A stretch of DNA of 64,000 nucleotides from Massariosphaeria phaeospora (taxonomy: Eukaryota > Ascomycota > Dothideomycetes > Pleosporales): positions 1,302,001 through 1,366,000 of the forward strand of contig JAADJZ010000004.1 in assembly GCA_011032825.1 (NCBI GenBank). The letters run 5' to 3'. Within the stretch, counting starts at the first letter, position 1; each line of letters starts with the position of its first letter. The translations under genes were made by a program, and so were the position numbers. This document shows positions 9,101-19,800 of the stretch, piece by piece. Below the pieces are notes generated by a model, which did no database searches, was not told where the DNA came from, and was given only the letters and a program-made list of their open reading frames with translations.

Positions 9101-11997
9101 ACGACAAACTCTATTGTCTTCAACACGCGACAACTCCACCAATATGGACCCAATACAGGCTGCGATTGAAGAAATCGAATCGCAAGAACCAGGAGAAGAT
9201 TTCTCATATACAGAAATTGCTACTAAACATGGTGTTGTGCGCTCCACCTTAAGCCGAAGACACCGAGGCCTAACACGCCCTGGAACCTCCAAGAACTTTG
9301 ACCAACAGAAACTTAGCCCACAACAAGAGCAGGAGCTTGTACAGTATATCAAAGGATTATCAGAGAGACATATACCTCCTACAAGAGAGATGATACGAAA
9401 TTTCGCATCAACGATAGCCTAGGAGCTACTTAGTGAGAGCTGGGTTACGCGCTTTATCAACCGGCACAGCATTCATCTTATATCACAATGGACAGTTGGC
9501 ATGGACAGCAATCGCCACAAAGCTGATTCAGAAGACAAATATCGCCTCTATTTTCAGCTCCTACATAGCAAGATCGATTAATATCAGATAGATCCTCGTC
9601 ATACGTACAATATGGATGAGAAAGGCTTTATAATTGGTATTGTAGGCAGATCAAAGAGGATATTCAGCCGACGAATGTGGGAGAAGAAGGAGGTTAGGGC
9701 ATCGCTCTAGGATGGAAGCCGCGCATGGATTACACTCCTAGCATGTATATGCGCTAATGGAACTGCTCTGCCTCCAAGCCTTATCTACGAGGCTACCAAC
9801 AAGGGCATTCAATCAAGCTAGGTAGACGATATCCAGGCAGGAGAACACCCAGTCTTTATCACCTCATCACCCTCTGGCTAGACGAACAACGATATTGGAC
9901 TTGCCTAGCTTGAGCAGGTGTTTGATCGCTGTACAAGAGAGAAGACCCAACGATCCTATCGACTTCTAATCCTAGATGGCCACGGATCCCATATCACTAT
10001 GGATTTTATCGACTACTGTGATCAGAACAAGATTCTCCTTGCTATTCTACCTCCTCATTCGACTCATACGCTTTAGCTACTCGATGTAGCAATGTTCAAG
10101 CCTCTATCAACAGCCTACTTAGCAGAGCTATCAGAATACTTTCATAGAAGCCAGGGCCTGGCTTCTATTACTAAAGGCAACTTCTTTCTCCTATTCTGGA
10201 ATGCGTGGAAGGCCTCTTTCAAGGAATCAACTATTCTTAGCTCTTTTAGAGCTACAGGCATATCACTACCTAATCCTAAGCCTATCCTTGATAGGTTCAC
10301 GCAGGATGAAGAATTAGGCAATAGCTCCTTATCAGGGCTCAGCGATTATAACTAGAGAAAGATAGATAGGCTTGTACGACTAGCAGTGAAGGATCAGGGT
10401 AGTCAAGATACACAGAAGCTTCGCCGATCGCTCCACCACCTATCTGTTCAGAATGAGCTACTTAAGCATGAGATGGATGGAATTAAGCAGGCGCTATCTA
10501 CCAAAGAGAAGCGTAAAAAGAAAGGCAAAGCTCTAGATCTCCAACAGCGCCAGGAATATCATGGTAGAGCGGTCTTCTGGTCACCAAGGAAAATAAGGGA
10601 GGCACGTGTTCGTCAATCTGTTAGAGAGCAAGAGGAGAAGGAGCAGCAGCTTCAAAAAGCAGAGACAGCAGAGCTAAGGAAGGCAGCTAAGCTATACAAG
10701 GAGAAAATTGCAGAGGAGAAGCGTATAGCGCGGGAGGCAGCTAAGGTAGCTAGAGAGAGAGAGAAGGCAGAAAAGGCAGCAGAGCGAGCTCGCCAGAAAG
10801 AGGCTCGCGACGCTACAAAAGCTCTACAATCTTCTCAAAAGGGTAAGAGAAAAGCTCCGCAGCTATCTCTACAGAGCAAAAAGCGTTACAAACGTAGCGT
10901 TGATACTAGAGATGCTGCGGAGGCCTTAGAGGGCGTATCTGCTGTCCCAGCTATCCTAACGCGTCGCGGCCGCAGCGTCAAGTTTCCAGATAGATATAAG
11001 TAGCGCAAATTAATCGCGAGTATCGATATAGTACTCTGCCAAAAATTCTCATGATAATATTGATTGTGGCTGGCTCTATTGCCTCATTGCTAGTAGAACG
11101 TTTATGGTGTTCCGCGTGCATCACGCGCACGGACACGTTACACCGTGCGTATTCCTTTCTTACTTTGTTCCGAATTTATTTTCAAGATGACTGAAGCACT
11201 GAAAATACTCACAAACGTCTAGTATGCCTCCCGCTATCCGGCTGCTCCCGAATTCATTAATAATAAGCCTCACGACCATTTTGATCAGAATTCAAATCGA
11301 AGAGTAATCAATGTAAGTTGCCTAGCCTTCTAATTCGATATTCAGGGTTCAGCTAAGAAACATTCATTATAGGCGTGTAGTTTAGCCTTCGTGAAACAGG
11401 GCACAGCACCCTTGACTGAGGCCCATTTTCAAGCCATGAAAAAACCCTTTTCTGGTAAAAAGATCAAAAGATTTGCTTATTTCACTGCTTTTCACTTGGT
11501 ACATGAAGTACGTAATCCGGTACACTGCGTACCACCCATTTGTTACTGACCTGCAATCAAAGATGATGCACGCGACTCAGCCTGTTACCTTGATAGACAA
11601 AGGCAATGGGAAGCTCCAGCCAGATATGACAGCCCCTGCTATAATAGACATCAGGATGCCCGACCAACAAGCGGCGTATCGCTGGGACTCTGTGAGATCC
11701 CTTACACGCGAGCAAGCACTACGAAATGCTCAAAGCTACGGTATGTACACCCTCTGCACTTGCGATAGATGTATCGAAGTGGCGTGGATCTGCTTCACAC
11801 AAACACCATGCTAACAGCGAACAGCTTTTTTCGTTCTAGGTTGCTGGCTGGCTGACTCCGGCCATGTCCTCAAGCGATCATCTGCTAACGAGGCACTCGA
11901 GCCTACGGACGAATGCTATGACCCTGAAGATGCGGAAGAGGAGGAGGCGGATAATGGCGTGCTTTGGTTATATGATGATGTCAAAAGGAGTGTCTAA
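6143..11997 (+). CDS. Secreted HExxH metallopeptidase-like protein, split by two transposons in intron 3
   Basis: Seven exons (6143-6410, 6477-6599, 6663-6799, 11223-11312, 11373-11507, 11563-11740, 11840-11997) join in phase to 362 aa. Residues 1-24 look like a signal peptide ending near VHA. The zinc motif HEMMH (residues 250-254) is created only by splicing: exon 5 ends in HLVHE and exon 6 begins MMHAT. Downstream, RNAQSYG resembles the 'NA.SY' helix near the end of fungal M35/lysine-specific-type metallopeptidases, and the C terminus is acidic. Intron 3 (6800-11222, GTAAGA...TAG) contains two complete pogo elements; without them it would be about 214 nt. Exon phases on both sides of the insertion agree (phase 0), which is why I treat the two halves as one gene. 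Whether a 4.4 kb intron is still spliced out is unknown, so the gene may be inactive. The exact peptidase family is inferred. Confidence 0.62.
6932..6979 (+). repeat. Left terminal inverted repeat of copy 1
   Basis: 48 bp, identical to the reverse complement of 9013-9060. It contains a near-perfect internal direct repeat (cgcgcagcgacccacg at 6943-6958, cgcgcagcgatccacg at 6960-6975; 15 of 16 bases match, 17-bp period), which could be paired transposase-binding sites. Confidence 0.95.
7030..8907 (+). pseudogene. Pogo/Fot1 transposase with one in-frame TAG (copy 1)
   Basis: The frame stays open for 625 codons except for a TAG at 7705-7707. An N-terminal helix-turn-helix of the CENP-B/psq kind (around FTYRAIARQFGVS) should bind the terminal repeats. 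The DDE nuclease core has Asp in NMDEKGF (residue 158), in LDGHGSH (residue 280) and in LLDVVCF (residue 316), a D35D spacing typical of pogo/Fot1. The C terminus is Lys/Arg/Glu-rich and coiled-coil-like (EYHGGAVFWSPRKIREA, then KEKEAEEK). The stop sits where relatives carry Trp in a conserved SSW, so TGG to TAG is the likely change. The enzyme is probably truncated unless the stop is read through. Confidence 0.9.
9013..9060 (-). repeat. Right terminal inverted repeat of copy 1
   Basis: 48 bp, the perfect inverted partner of 6932-6979. It directly abuts the TA (9061-9062) that is also the left target site of copy 2. Confidence 0.95.
9063..9095 (+). repeat. Left terminal inverted repeat of copy 2
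   Basis: 33 bp, identical to the reverse complement of 11106-11138. Confidence 0.93.
9144..11003 (+). pseudogene. Pogo/Fot1 transposase, eight in-frame stops (copy 2)
   Basis: One uninterrupted reading frame from ATG 9144 to TAG 11001-11003, broken by stops at 9420, 9579, 9708, 9819, 9879, 9906, 10074 and 10353 (seven TAG, one TAA) but with no frameshift. The DDE residues are still present: Asp at 9615 (NMDEKGF), 9975 (LDGHGSH) and 10083 (LLDVAMF), again with 35 residues between the last two. Where copy 1 can be compared, the stops fall mostly on Gln or Trp codons, so C-to-T or G-to-A changes explain them, as expected from RIP. The Lys/Arg-rich C-terminal region matches copy 1. No active enzyme can be made from this copy. 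Confidence 0.93.
11106..11138 (-). repeat. Right terminal inverted repeat of copy 2
   Basis: 33 bp, the perfect inverted partner of 9063-9095, followed by the target-site TA at 11139-11140. Confidence 0.93.
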
Positions 11998-12797
11998 TCA
12001 ATCTGCATGGAGTGCGTAGATGAAGTTATCGAAGAGCACGGTGGAACGCTGTAGTCTGGTCCATGCCATCCAGGCTTCAAGCTTCAAGTTTTGCGTGTTG
12101 TATTCTTGTGATTTGCTGAAACGGAGATGTACTATTTTCGTGGTCAACCGCTCCAAAATCTACTCGGTTACTGTCATTTCTGATGTCTCCGTGTCTACTA
12201 CCTGTGCCGCGTGCAGAGTAGTTCCAGCGACGGCCTTGACACATTGGCACGCATCAGTGTGCGCACAGCGTGGCGAGCGAGATGGATCATAAAACGATGA
12301 GATGGAAGTTGAAAAAGTAGGAGACAAAAGAGCTTGTAGGGATGACGTAGTGACACGTGCGCGCACAGGTGGCGATTTCCTTTCCCGGTTGAAAGACCTT
12401 GCACCTCGCATCCGGCTCGTTCCTACACTACACTTGCACCCGAAAACACGCCATGTCGCCAAAACGATGCAATACTCTGCCGTATAAACTGCTTTATACG
12501 CCCCCCCTCTGTTTTACCTATCGCAGTAATAGGGGAGCCAATTTTCTTCTACGCCCCCCTTGGTTACACGCCCCCCCAACGCTAGCGTTGGCTGAAAAAA
12601 CTGGTCATACGCCCCGGGCGCAGGGCGTATAAACCAGGGGGATGGCAACCCGTGCCGTTAAGCGCCTGCTCGAGGTTACACGCCGCTGACAATGCGGCGC
12701 AGCGTCCTTTTGAACGGACACATCCTTTGTCTGACCTCGTGAATCGCCCATTCGAGCTGCACTCTTTCCACCTCGCGACAGGCCATGTCGCATTTCC
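11998..12797. other. Intergenic with C-run motifs and small inverted repeats
   Basis: Upstream region of the glycosyltransferase pseudogene. Between 12480 and 12635 it holds several C-runs introduced by ACG (near 12498, 12551, 12568 and 12609). The string tttatacgccc occurs at 12493-12503 and inverted at 12623-12633. A perfect 8-bp inverted repeat with a 4-nt loop lies at 12481-12500, and a 14-bp palindrome at 12577-12590. These could be regulatory sites; no coding support was found. Confidence 0.5.
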
Positions 12798-14159
12798 ATG
12801 CCGATGAAGAGGAACATTCAGTCGCTCTACCGGGCCATCATCATATTCGGCGTTGTCATCCTTCTTACTCTTGGATTAAGATTTACTCACCTGCGCTACG
12901 ATCATGATGCTGTGTCTCACGCTCTTCGTTTCGGAGGCACCAATGTCGCGGCAGGTTCGCTATTTCTGCGTGTCTTTTGAAATTTCCTAGCTCACAGTCT
13001 AGTAGTAAGTGACAAGTATGGGTCGGATCCGCCATTGAAGTTGGGGGACGCCACCCTACTCAATGAGCCGCCGCCGTATATCCAGGCCATCATGAATGCC
13101 ACAGACACCACGTTTCCACGTTTCGAGTGCCCTTTTGCGAATGCAGACCGGTATGCCTACCTCAATGGATCACCGAATCTGCCAGCAAGTACAGGGTTAC
13201 CCAAATACTTCTTTGCTCTCGACCTGTACCAATGCGTGCATCTCCTCCCCCGCCTCCTCGGTTCCATCGTCGAAGCCGTACGATTCCTCGGCCCCGAAAA
13301 CTGGGTGCTCTCAGTCGTCGAAGGCCGATCCGACGACGGTACATTCGAAGTCCTCAAAGAACTTGATACAGAGCTTAAACGTCTCGGAGTTGGTTATCAT
13401 CTCCAGTCGAGCGACATCAACCCGACCGCAGAAGGCATCGACCGTATCACCGCGCTCGCCGAGCTCCGGAACTTGGCCCTGAAAGATCTGCTCGATTTTC
13501 CGGATAACTACGCGAATGATACAACTGTCATATTCTCCAACGACATCGCCGTTTGCTTGGAAGACATTCTCGAGCTCATCCACCAGCGCCAGTTGCAGGA
13601 CGCCGACATGACGTGCGCCATGGACTGAACCTACGTCGGCGAGCATCCAACCTTCTACGACGTCTGGATCGCACGCGGCATGACGGGCGATTGGTTCTTC
13701 CGCATTCCCGAGGACGGCAGCTGGGACTACGCATGGAATCTCTTCTGGAACGACGAGCCCACGCAGTTCCGCTGGCTGGGCTCCAAGCCTTTCCAAGTCT
13801 TCTCATGCTGGAACGGCATTACGGCCTTCACTGCCCGACCCATCATGGACGCCAAGATCAAGTTCCGGGCGCATTATGAAGATGAGTGCATGCAGGGGGA
13901 ACCAAAGCTGTTCGCAAAGGACTTGTGGTGGCACGGATATGGGAAGATCGCTGTGGTGCCGAGTGTCAATGTCGAGTATAGTGATGAGGCGGCGAAGAAG
14001 ATCAAGGAGTTGAAAGGCTATGTTTCGCGGCATGTCACCAACGAGGGCGAGGATGTGAAGATTGAATGGAACACGGCGCCGCCGGCACAGGTCAAATGCA
14101 TGCCGGGGTATGCAGGGCAGGCGTTTGTGGCGTGGGATGAAGGGTTGCAACACGCATAA
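12798..14159 (+). pseudogene. CMT1/CAP59-type (GT69) glycosyltransferase with an in-frame TGA
   Basis: The family transfers mannose in alpha-1,3 linkage in the secretory pathway; the substrate of this member is unknown. Exon 1 (12798-12954) encodes a short cytosolic tail and one membrane anchor (IIIFGVVILLTLGL), giving type II topology. After a 48-nt intron with a weak GTTCGC donor, exon 2 (13003-14159) carries the catalytic domain: EGRSDDGT, then FSNDIAVCLEDILELI (the Asp-containing nucleotide-sugar region), DADMTCAMD, FYDVWIARG and a C-terminal CMPGYAGQAF. TGA at 13626-13628 interrupts the frame exactly where the family has Trp (…CAMD-W-TYVG); the frame continues unshifted afterwards. A single G-to-A change explains it. 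The gene is a young pseudogene, or the base is a sequencing error. Confidence 0.85.
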
Positions 14160-14308
14160 CAACTCGAATGATCATTCACTTTGCCCTGGAACTAATCCAA
14201 CACTTTCTCTCAATATGTGGCTAATAGACCTCTCCAGATTCTCACGGAACAACTTGTCTAGCGTGCCTGTTGTTGATCTGTACGTCCTCCAAAACCGCCA
14301 CGTAGCTA

Positions 14309-15439
14309 CTAACCCAGCCCAAAGAACCCCTTAGCCTTCCACGCCGCATCCTCAACCTCGGGCCCAAACCCCGTCAACCCGTTCGTCAAAAGTATGTCAT
14401 GCGGCGCATGCGGCACCTCAAAATAGCATACGTCGTTCCCCGCCGCGCCGTCCATCGCCGCCGCAAACTCTCTTATCTCATCGTAGAGCAGCTCCGCCGT
14501 CCCGCACTGAACGAAAATAGGCGTGCGGCTCCGAAACGGCGCCTGCAACGGCGAGATGTACGCCTCGGCCCCTTCCGCGTACTGCACTGGCCTATAAGCA
14601 TCCTTGCCCCACTGCACCAGCGGCAGGTTCAGAAAGTCGCTGCTCAGGCGCGCGCTCGCGCTGTATCGCGCGGGTGTGGCGGCCGACAGGTCGACCCACG
14701 GCGACCACAGCATCGCGCCGCGCGGCAGCGGCAACGACGCCTCGCCGCCGCTGTCCTGACGCTCTTCGAGGTAACGTATCAAGGCTATCACGAGGTTCCC
14801 GCCAGCCGAGTCGCCCGACACGAGGATGTTGTGCGGCGCAATGCCCAGCGAGAGCACGTGCTGGTAGAAGGTGACGGCGTCCTGGAGCGCGGCGGGGAAC
14901 CGTGTGGTCTCGGTGCGCGAGACGCGGTACTGGGCGAAGAAGGTGTGGGCGCCGAACACCGTGTGGAAGACTTGGGACGCGGCTGGGCCGGTTTCACGGG
15001 GGTCGGGCGCAGAGACGTAGGCGCCGCCTTGGAAATGAAGCACGACGAGGGCGTCGGTCTGGCTGTTGCGGCTGTTGTAGGCGTCCGGGAACCAGATGGC
15101 GGGCATCGCCACGGGCTTGACGGTGGGAGAGTCGAGCACGCCTGTGTACAGCGAGACGGGTCCGGGCTGAACCATAACGAAGCGGTCCTGCAGCTTGCCG
15201 GCGCTGGTCAGGATGATGGGCTGCATGCGGATCTTGACGATATAATGGTACATGATCCAGAGGACCTGGGTGCCGATCGTGGTCCTGAGACTCCATTGAG
15301 GGACGGGGCGGTGTGCTTTGCGGAAGTGGTAGATGGATGATAAAGCTAGGTATGGAGGCGTGATGACGAGGAGCAGTAAAGTTGCGAGGGCTTTGAAGGG
15401 GTATCGGGAGAGCAGTGGGGCGGCCATTGCGGTATGCAA
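14309..15439 (-). CDS. Alpha/beta-hydrolase, HSL-like esterase/lipase
   Basis: A 376-aa single-exon protein. Residues about 10-35 form a hydrophobic membrane anchor or signal anchor (ALATLLLLVITPPYLAL). The oxyanion-hole loop is HFQGGAYV and the nucleophile elbow is GDSAGG. A late His in PHAPHD is the likely catalytic base, and the acid is probably the Asp or Glu of ELLYDE. This layout fits the hormone-sensitive-lipase-like group of serine esterases that hydrolyse small esters or lactones. It is transcribed towards the glycosyltransferase pseudogene, with 149 bp between the two stops. The substrate cannot be told from sequence. It lies beside a polyketide synthase relic, but that gene is dead, so I draw no pathway link. 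Confidence 0.85.
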   Translation of the reverse strand: MHTAMAAPLLSRYPFKALATLLLLVITPPYLALSSIYHFRKAHRPVPQWSLRTTIGTQVLWIMYHYIVKIRMQPIILTSAGKLQDRFVMVQPGPVSLYTGVLDSPTVKPVAMPAIWFPDAYNSRNSQTDALVVLHFQGGAYVSAPDPRETGPAASQVFHTVFGAHTFFAQYRVSRTETTRFPAALQDAVTFYQHVLSLGIAPHNILVSGDSAGGNLVIALIRYLEERQDSGGEASLPLPRGAMLWSPWVDLSAATPARYSASARLSSDFLNLPLVQWGKDAYRPVQYAEGAEAYISPLQAPFRSRTPIFVQCGTAELLYDEIREFAAAMDGAAGNDVCYFEVPHAPHDILLTNGLTGFGPEVEDAAWKAKGFFGLG

Positions 15440-16845
15440 TGGTGGTCTGAACTAGAAAGTAGAAGGTGAGTGTATTGCGCGAGTATTGAGATGTCAGACT
15501 TTAAGATATATGCTTGAGACCCTAGTCTTAGGTGGGGTAATGGTCTAAGGCACGGACGTCTAAATTGCGGCACAGTGACAGACATGTATAAAAGATATAA
15601 CTATTTACAGTCGCTAAGCTCACAAGCGTGATTACTACAGGAGTTATTTTCGTTCCTCTGGGCGTTATTCTCTAGTAATCTTAGCACAAAACTACTGCAA
15701 TCTGTTCATACGTTCCCTAATAACAAGCAGTGCTTTCCTACCTACAGCACCTTGACTTAAGAAAACTCTTCTTAATCCTATCCTCACATCAGACATGATT
15801 CGCTATGAATAAAAAAAAAAGTAGAAAGAACATACAACAGCGGGTATTCGCTAGTGGTCACCCACCTAACTACTAATCCGCCGGTACACTGCTTAAATTC
15901 AGCTGAGCGAACGGGAAGCGTTGTATTCAGTGTCCTATGGTCGTATGTAGGAGAGTGTAGCTTTCCACCATATATATTGTATGTAGTAATGCTTGACCCG
16001 CGACTGATACTACTGACTTCCTCCTCCCTTCGACTTGCTATTGCGTTCTCTCCTCCTACTTCTCAGATCTTAAGATTTACCCTTCTTGATGAATTTCTCC
16101 AAACCCGTTGAACTCACAACCCAACCCAACTGCTAAGGTCTCCTCAAATGAAAGGCTATCTGAACACCTATCCACCACACTCTCTAGACCCCTACGTACA
16201 TAATCTAGCATTTCAGATATCTTCCATGGTGCTTACAGACACCTGCTGTGATCCTCTGCAAGTTTGCCTCGATACTTCGGTCTCGGGGATGATGATGTTT
16301 GAAGCGGCCCTGTTGCCTCGGTTACTCGTTAGCGCCGCGCTAGCGCCCGCCCTGTATCCTTATCGCTGATGCTTAGAACGATACCTGTTAGCCATGCTCA
16401 TGCGACGAGCCTCATCTTCTCGTCGTTGAGCAATTATGTACTTGCTACATCTTCACATTTTCACCATTGAGAGACTGAGTCGAACGTCAATTGTGTCTCC
16501 CCAACCAATGCATTGCCTTGCCATGACGCGGCTCATAGGAAGTCACACAGACTGGACGCTCGCCCTACTGTACTTTACAACTCCAAGCAAGGTTGGGTAT
16601 GCGTCAATGGATAAGCCGCAAGACACAATTGCTATCACACTTCGGCCATGATTTCTTTTTTTTCAAATGCCCAGGGAAAAAGGCACAAGAGCATGACATC
16701 CATTCAACGGCATTCGATCTGTGCGACGGTGGAAAAAAAACTCCTGGAACTAATGGTTTCAACCCAACTGGAAGATACTTGTCAACGCCATAGCCAATGA
16801 AAGCTTGTACATGGCCAAACTCAGCACAAGGGAATCCGCGACCAT
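15440..16845. other. Intergenic, no supported gene
   Basis: AT-rich stretch between the esterase start and the first recognisable polyketide synthase remnant. I looked for ketosynthase, acyltransferase or dehydratase motifs belonging to the relic downstream and found none. Short frames only. Confidence 0.55.
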
Positions 16846-19800
16846 GACTGCATGGTCACAGTCCTGGATCCCGTGACCATGGAGCCACTCATAGATTTCA
16901 AGGCCTTCCGTCTCACAGCAATCAATTCCGGCGCACCCAAACCATCGTTCCCTTTTTCCCAACAGGGACTCTGTTACCAAATTGACTGGAAAGCCGACAT
17001 CAGTCTCCTTGGTGGAAATCAGGTAGCGGACTACTGTTGCGCAACAACCCAGAATCTTGAGGCCCCCGACAACGTAGTCGAACATATCACGTACGGACAT
17101 GTTTTATCTGAAGGAATCGAGAGGTGAATAAAGGATGGGCATTGCTCGTCTAAGCATCACATACAAAAATACATCGAATGGGCGACGCAAACGGTTGAAG
17201 ACTCAAAAGGGTCTTGTTGTTAGGTCCCGTTCTATCTGGGGCGAATTCGTCGAACAAGATGTTTGGCATGAATCATTCCTCGATTGGTACGCGTCGACTA
17301 TGCCTGCAAGAAGCCCCTATGCCCGTTTCGGTCAGCAGCTTCCAGCAACTTTCCGCGGCGAAGTCGAGCCTCTACATATTCTATTTAACGGCGGGGTTAC
17401 AACGGCTGATAAACCAAAGCCCCATAGCCACGCACTCAGCACAGAGAATAGCAGCTTGCGTTGATCTCTTAGCCCATCAAGACTCCAAAGTCGAGATCCT
17501 AAGTATTTAGGCCAGCACTGGAAGAGGAACGGAGCACATAGTGCTATCACTTTCCCGGCGGGGTACCTCTGAGGAGACCACACCACCGAGAAACAGTCTA
17601 TATGACTACACCGACATATCGTTCCGCACGCTTGATATTGAGCGAGATCTACATGATCGGGGCTGCTAGAAAGGTCAATACGATATAGTAATAGCAGTCT
17701 CGGTGCTCCATGCCACAGCTGATATTGAGGACACGTGAGAACTTCTCAAACCGTGAGTCAACATTTCAATCATGCGGGGGGACTGGGATCCAAAACAACA
17801 GCGGCGGTCATTTACTTCTCACACCTACAGATGCCAGGAGTGCTGTGATCGTGATCTCGTTTTGTACGGGAGTTCTATTCGGTTGTTGGCAACTCTAACG
17901 AGGCACCGAGGCGGCAAGAGAAAAGAGCCCGTTGTACAATGGATGCCAGTGGGAAGCTGCACCCCTGCAAACCGGATTCACAGGTCTAGATGTTTGTCTT
18001 GCGGACGATATTGACGAAAGAAACCATCACTTTAGCTTCATTGTATCGATGGCCTGCAATGTTGAGCTGCCGGCTGTCGATTCTGTGTCAATACTCATAG
18101 CTGCCGCTGAAACTGCATAGCAACAGCAAATCGCAGTCGATATTAAAGCGAGTCTGGCATCTCATGGCTTCGACGTCTGTAGCACCATTGCTCCCGAGGC
18201 GGTACACGACCTCGCCGGTCCTCCAACACCCCTGATATCACTTCTTGAGATCGAAGGTCCGTTCCTGTCTCGAAGGAGTGAAAGCGAATATGTGGTTCTC
18301 AAACGCATGATCGAACTATCTCCCACTATCATCTGCGTAACCGTTGGCGGTGGCGAAAACACCGCTCAGCCCGAAACCAACATGATTGCCGGATTTGGAA
18401 AAACTACAGCAACGGAAAAACCAGGTCTCAAGTTGATTCGTCGCGACTTGGAGCATCCTTTCTCGGCAATGGCGCATATTGCAAAAATCTTGAAGACCAC
18501 ATTCCATGTGAGGGCTCGGAACGTCGAGACGGACTTTGCGGAGACGAACGGACTGCTTCACATTCCAAGGATAGTTGAGGCGGTAGACATCAATAACGCC
18601 TACGAGTCTCAGAACAGTATCAAAGAGCTTGTAGCGACAGCCGTGGGCCCGCGAACCAAGGAATCTTTGGAACTGCAATTTTCTTTTGCTCGACTCGATA
18701 GCCTTTGCTATGCTCCATGTCGTAGATCTGACAGACCTCTAGATCCTGGCGAGGTTGAGATCCACGTCAAAGCGACCGGCATCAATTTCAAAGACGTAAT
18801 GGTTGCGTTAGGCCAGCTATCAGACACGTACATTGGACAAAGATTTGCCGGTGTAGTCACACTTACTGGTTCCAGCGTGGATATTAGCCCTGGTACACGA
18901 GCTTGCGGTATCGTACAAGGCAGCTTCAAGTCATTCGTCCACATGCACGAACGCGCCCTCTTATGGATTCCCGACTCCTTGTCCTTCACTGAAGCCAGTG
19001 CGATGCCCGTAGCCTTCATCACTGCCCATTACAGCTTGACATACCTCGCACGCCTTCGCAAAGGGGACTCCGTGCTGATCCATGCTGCAGCTGGAAGTGT
19101 AGGACAGGCAGCGATCCAGCTGTCGCAGCAGCTTGGGGCTACCATCTATGTTACAGTAAGCTCTCTGTCGCCAAGAAGAGACTGCTGGTAGACAAATACG
19201 GCTTAGATGAGGAGAACTTCTACTCGAGCCGGACCTTGATCTTCTCGCACCAGATCATGCGAACTACCAAAGGTCATGGCGTCGATGTAGTCTTAAACTC
19301 GCTTGCGGGTGAAGCCCTCACTGGGACTTGGAGGTGCATTGCCCCACTAGGCCGATTCATCGAGATTGGGAAAAGGGATATCGCATCTTTTGCAGGCCTC
19401 CCTATGGCACCATTTTCCCGGAACGTTTCCTTCGCATCTGTGGACCTGGCTGTCGTTTACAAGCAGAGCCTTGAGCTTCTAGCGCATCTCACCAGTGAAC
19501 TCCAGCATATGCTGTTGGCGACTCCTCGTGAAGCCACTCCGCCATACCCGCTACAAATTTTCAAGCGTTCGAGAGTTGAGGAAGCGTTCAGGTATCTTCA
19601 GACTGGCATGCAGAGCGGTAAGGCTGTTGTCGATTGGGAAGCAGAGGATATAATCCAGGTAAGTTCCCTACGTTATAAACGAACACTGCCGTAATTTCAT
19701 TTCACTGAACTCGGCACGCAGGTCATTCCCGGACATGAGTCTGAAATTCATTTCGATGCCCATGCTAGCTATCTGATCTCTGGTGGTCTGGGCGGCATTG

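Larger units (their letters stand above)
9063..11138 (+). mobile_element. Pogo/Fot1-type DNA transposon, copy 2 (degraded coding region)
   Basis: A 2,076-bp element with 33-bp perfect terminal inverted repeats (9063-9095 and 11106-11138), flanked by TA at 9061-9062 and 11139-11140. It belongs to the same family as copy 1: the 3' non-coding parts align and the proteins match throughout, but the terminal repeats differ in sequence (acgtgtccgtg against ccgtgcccgtg). It has the same orientation as copy 1 and the host gene. Confidence 0.94.

Noticed and set aside
13620..13634. Programmed stop readthrough in the glycosyltransferase (as in fungal peroxisomal enzymes)
   Set aside because: The stop is TGA-ACC rather than TGA-CTA, and it falls inside the catalytic domain at a conserved Trp, so a mutation is simpler.
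15586..16845. Hidden ketosynthase, acyltransferase or dehydratase remnants upstream of the polyketide synthase relic
   Set aside because: No recognisable active-site motifs were found in any frame; the region is treated as unrelated intergenic DNA.
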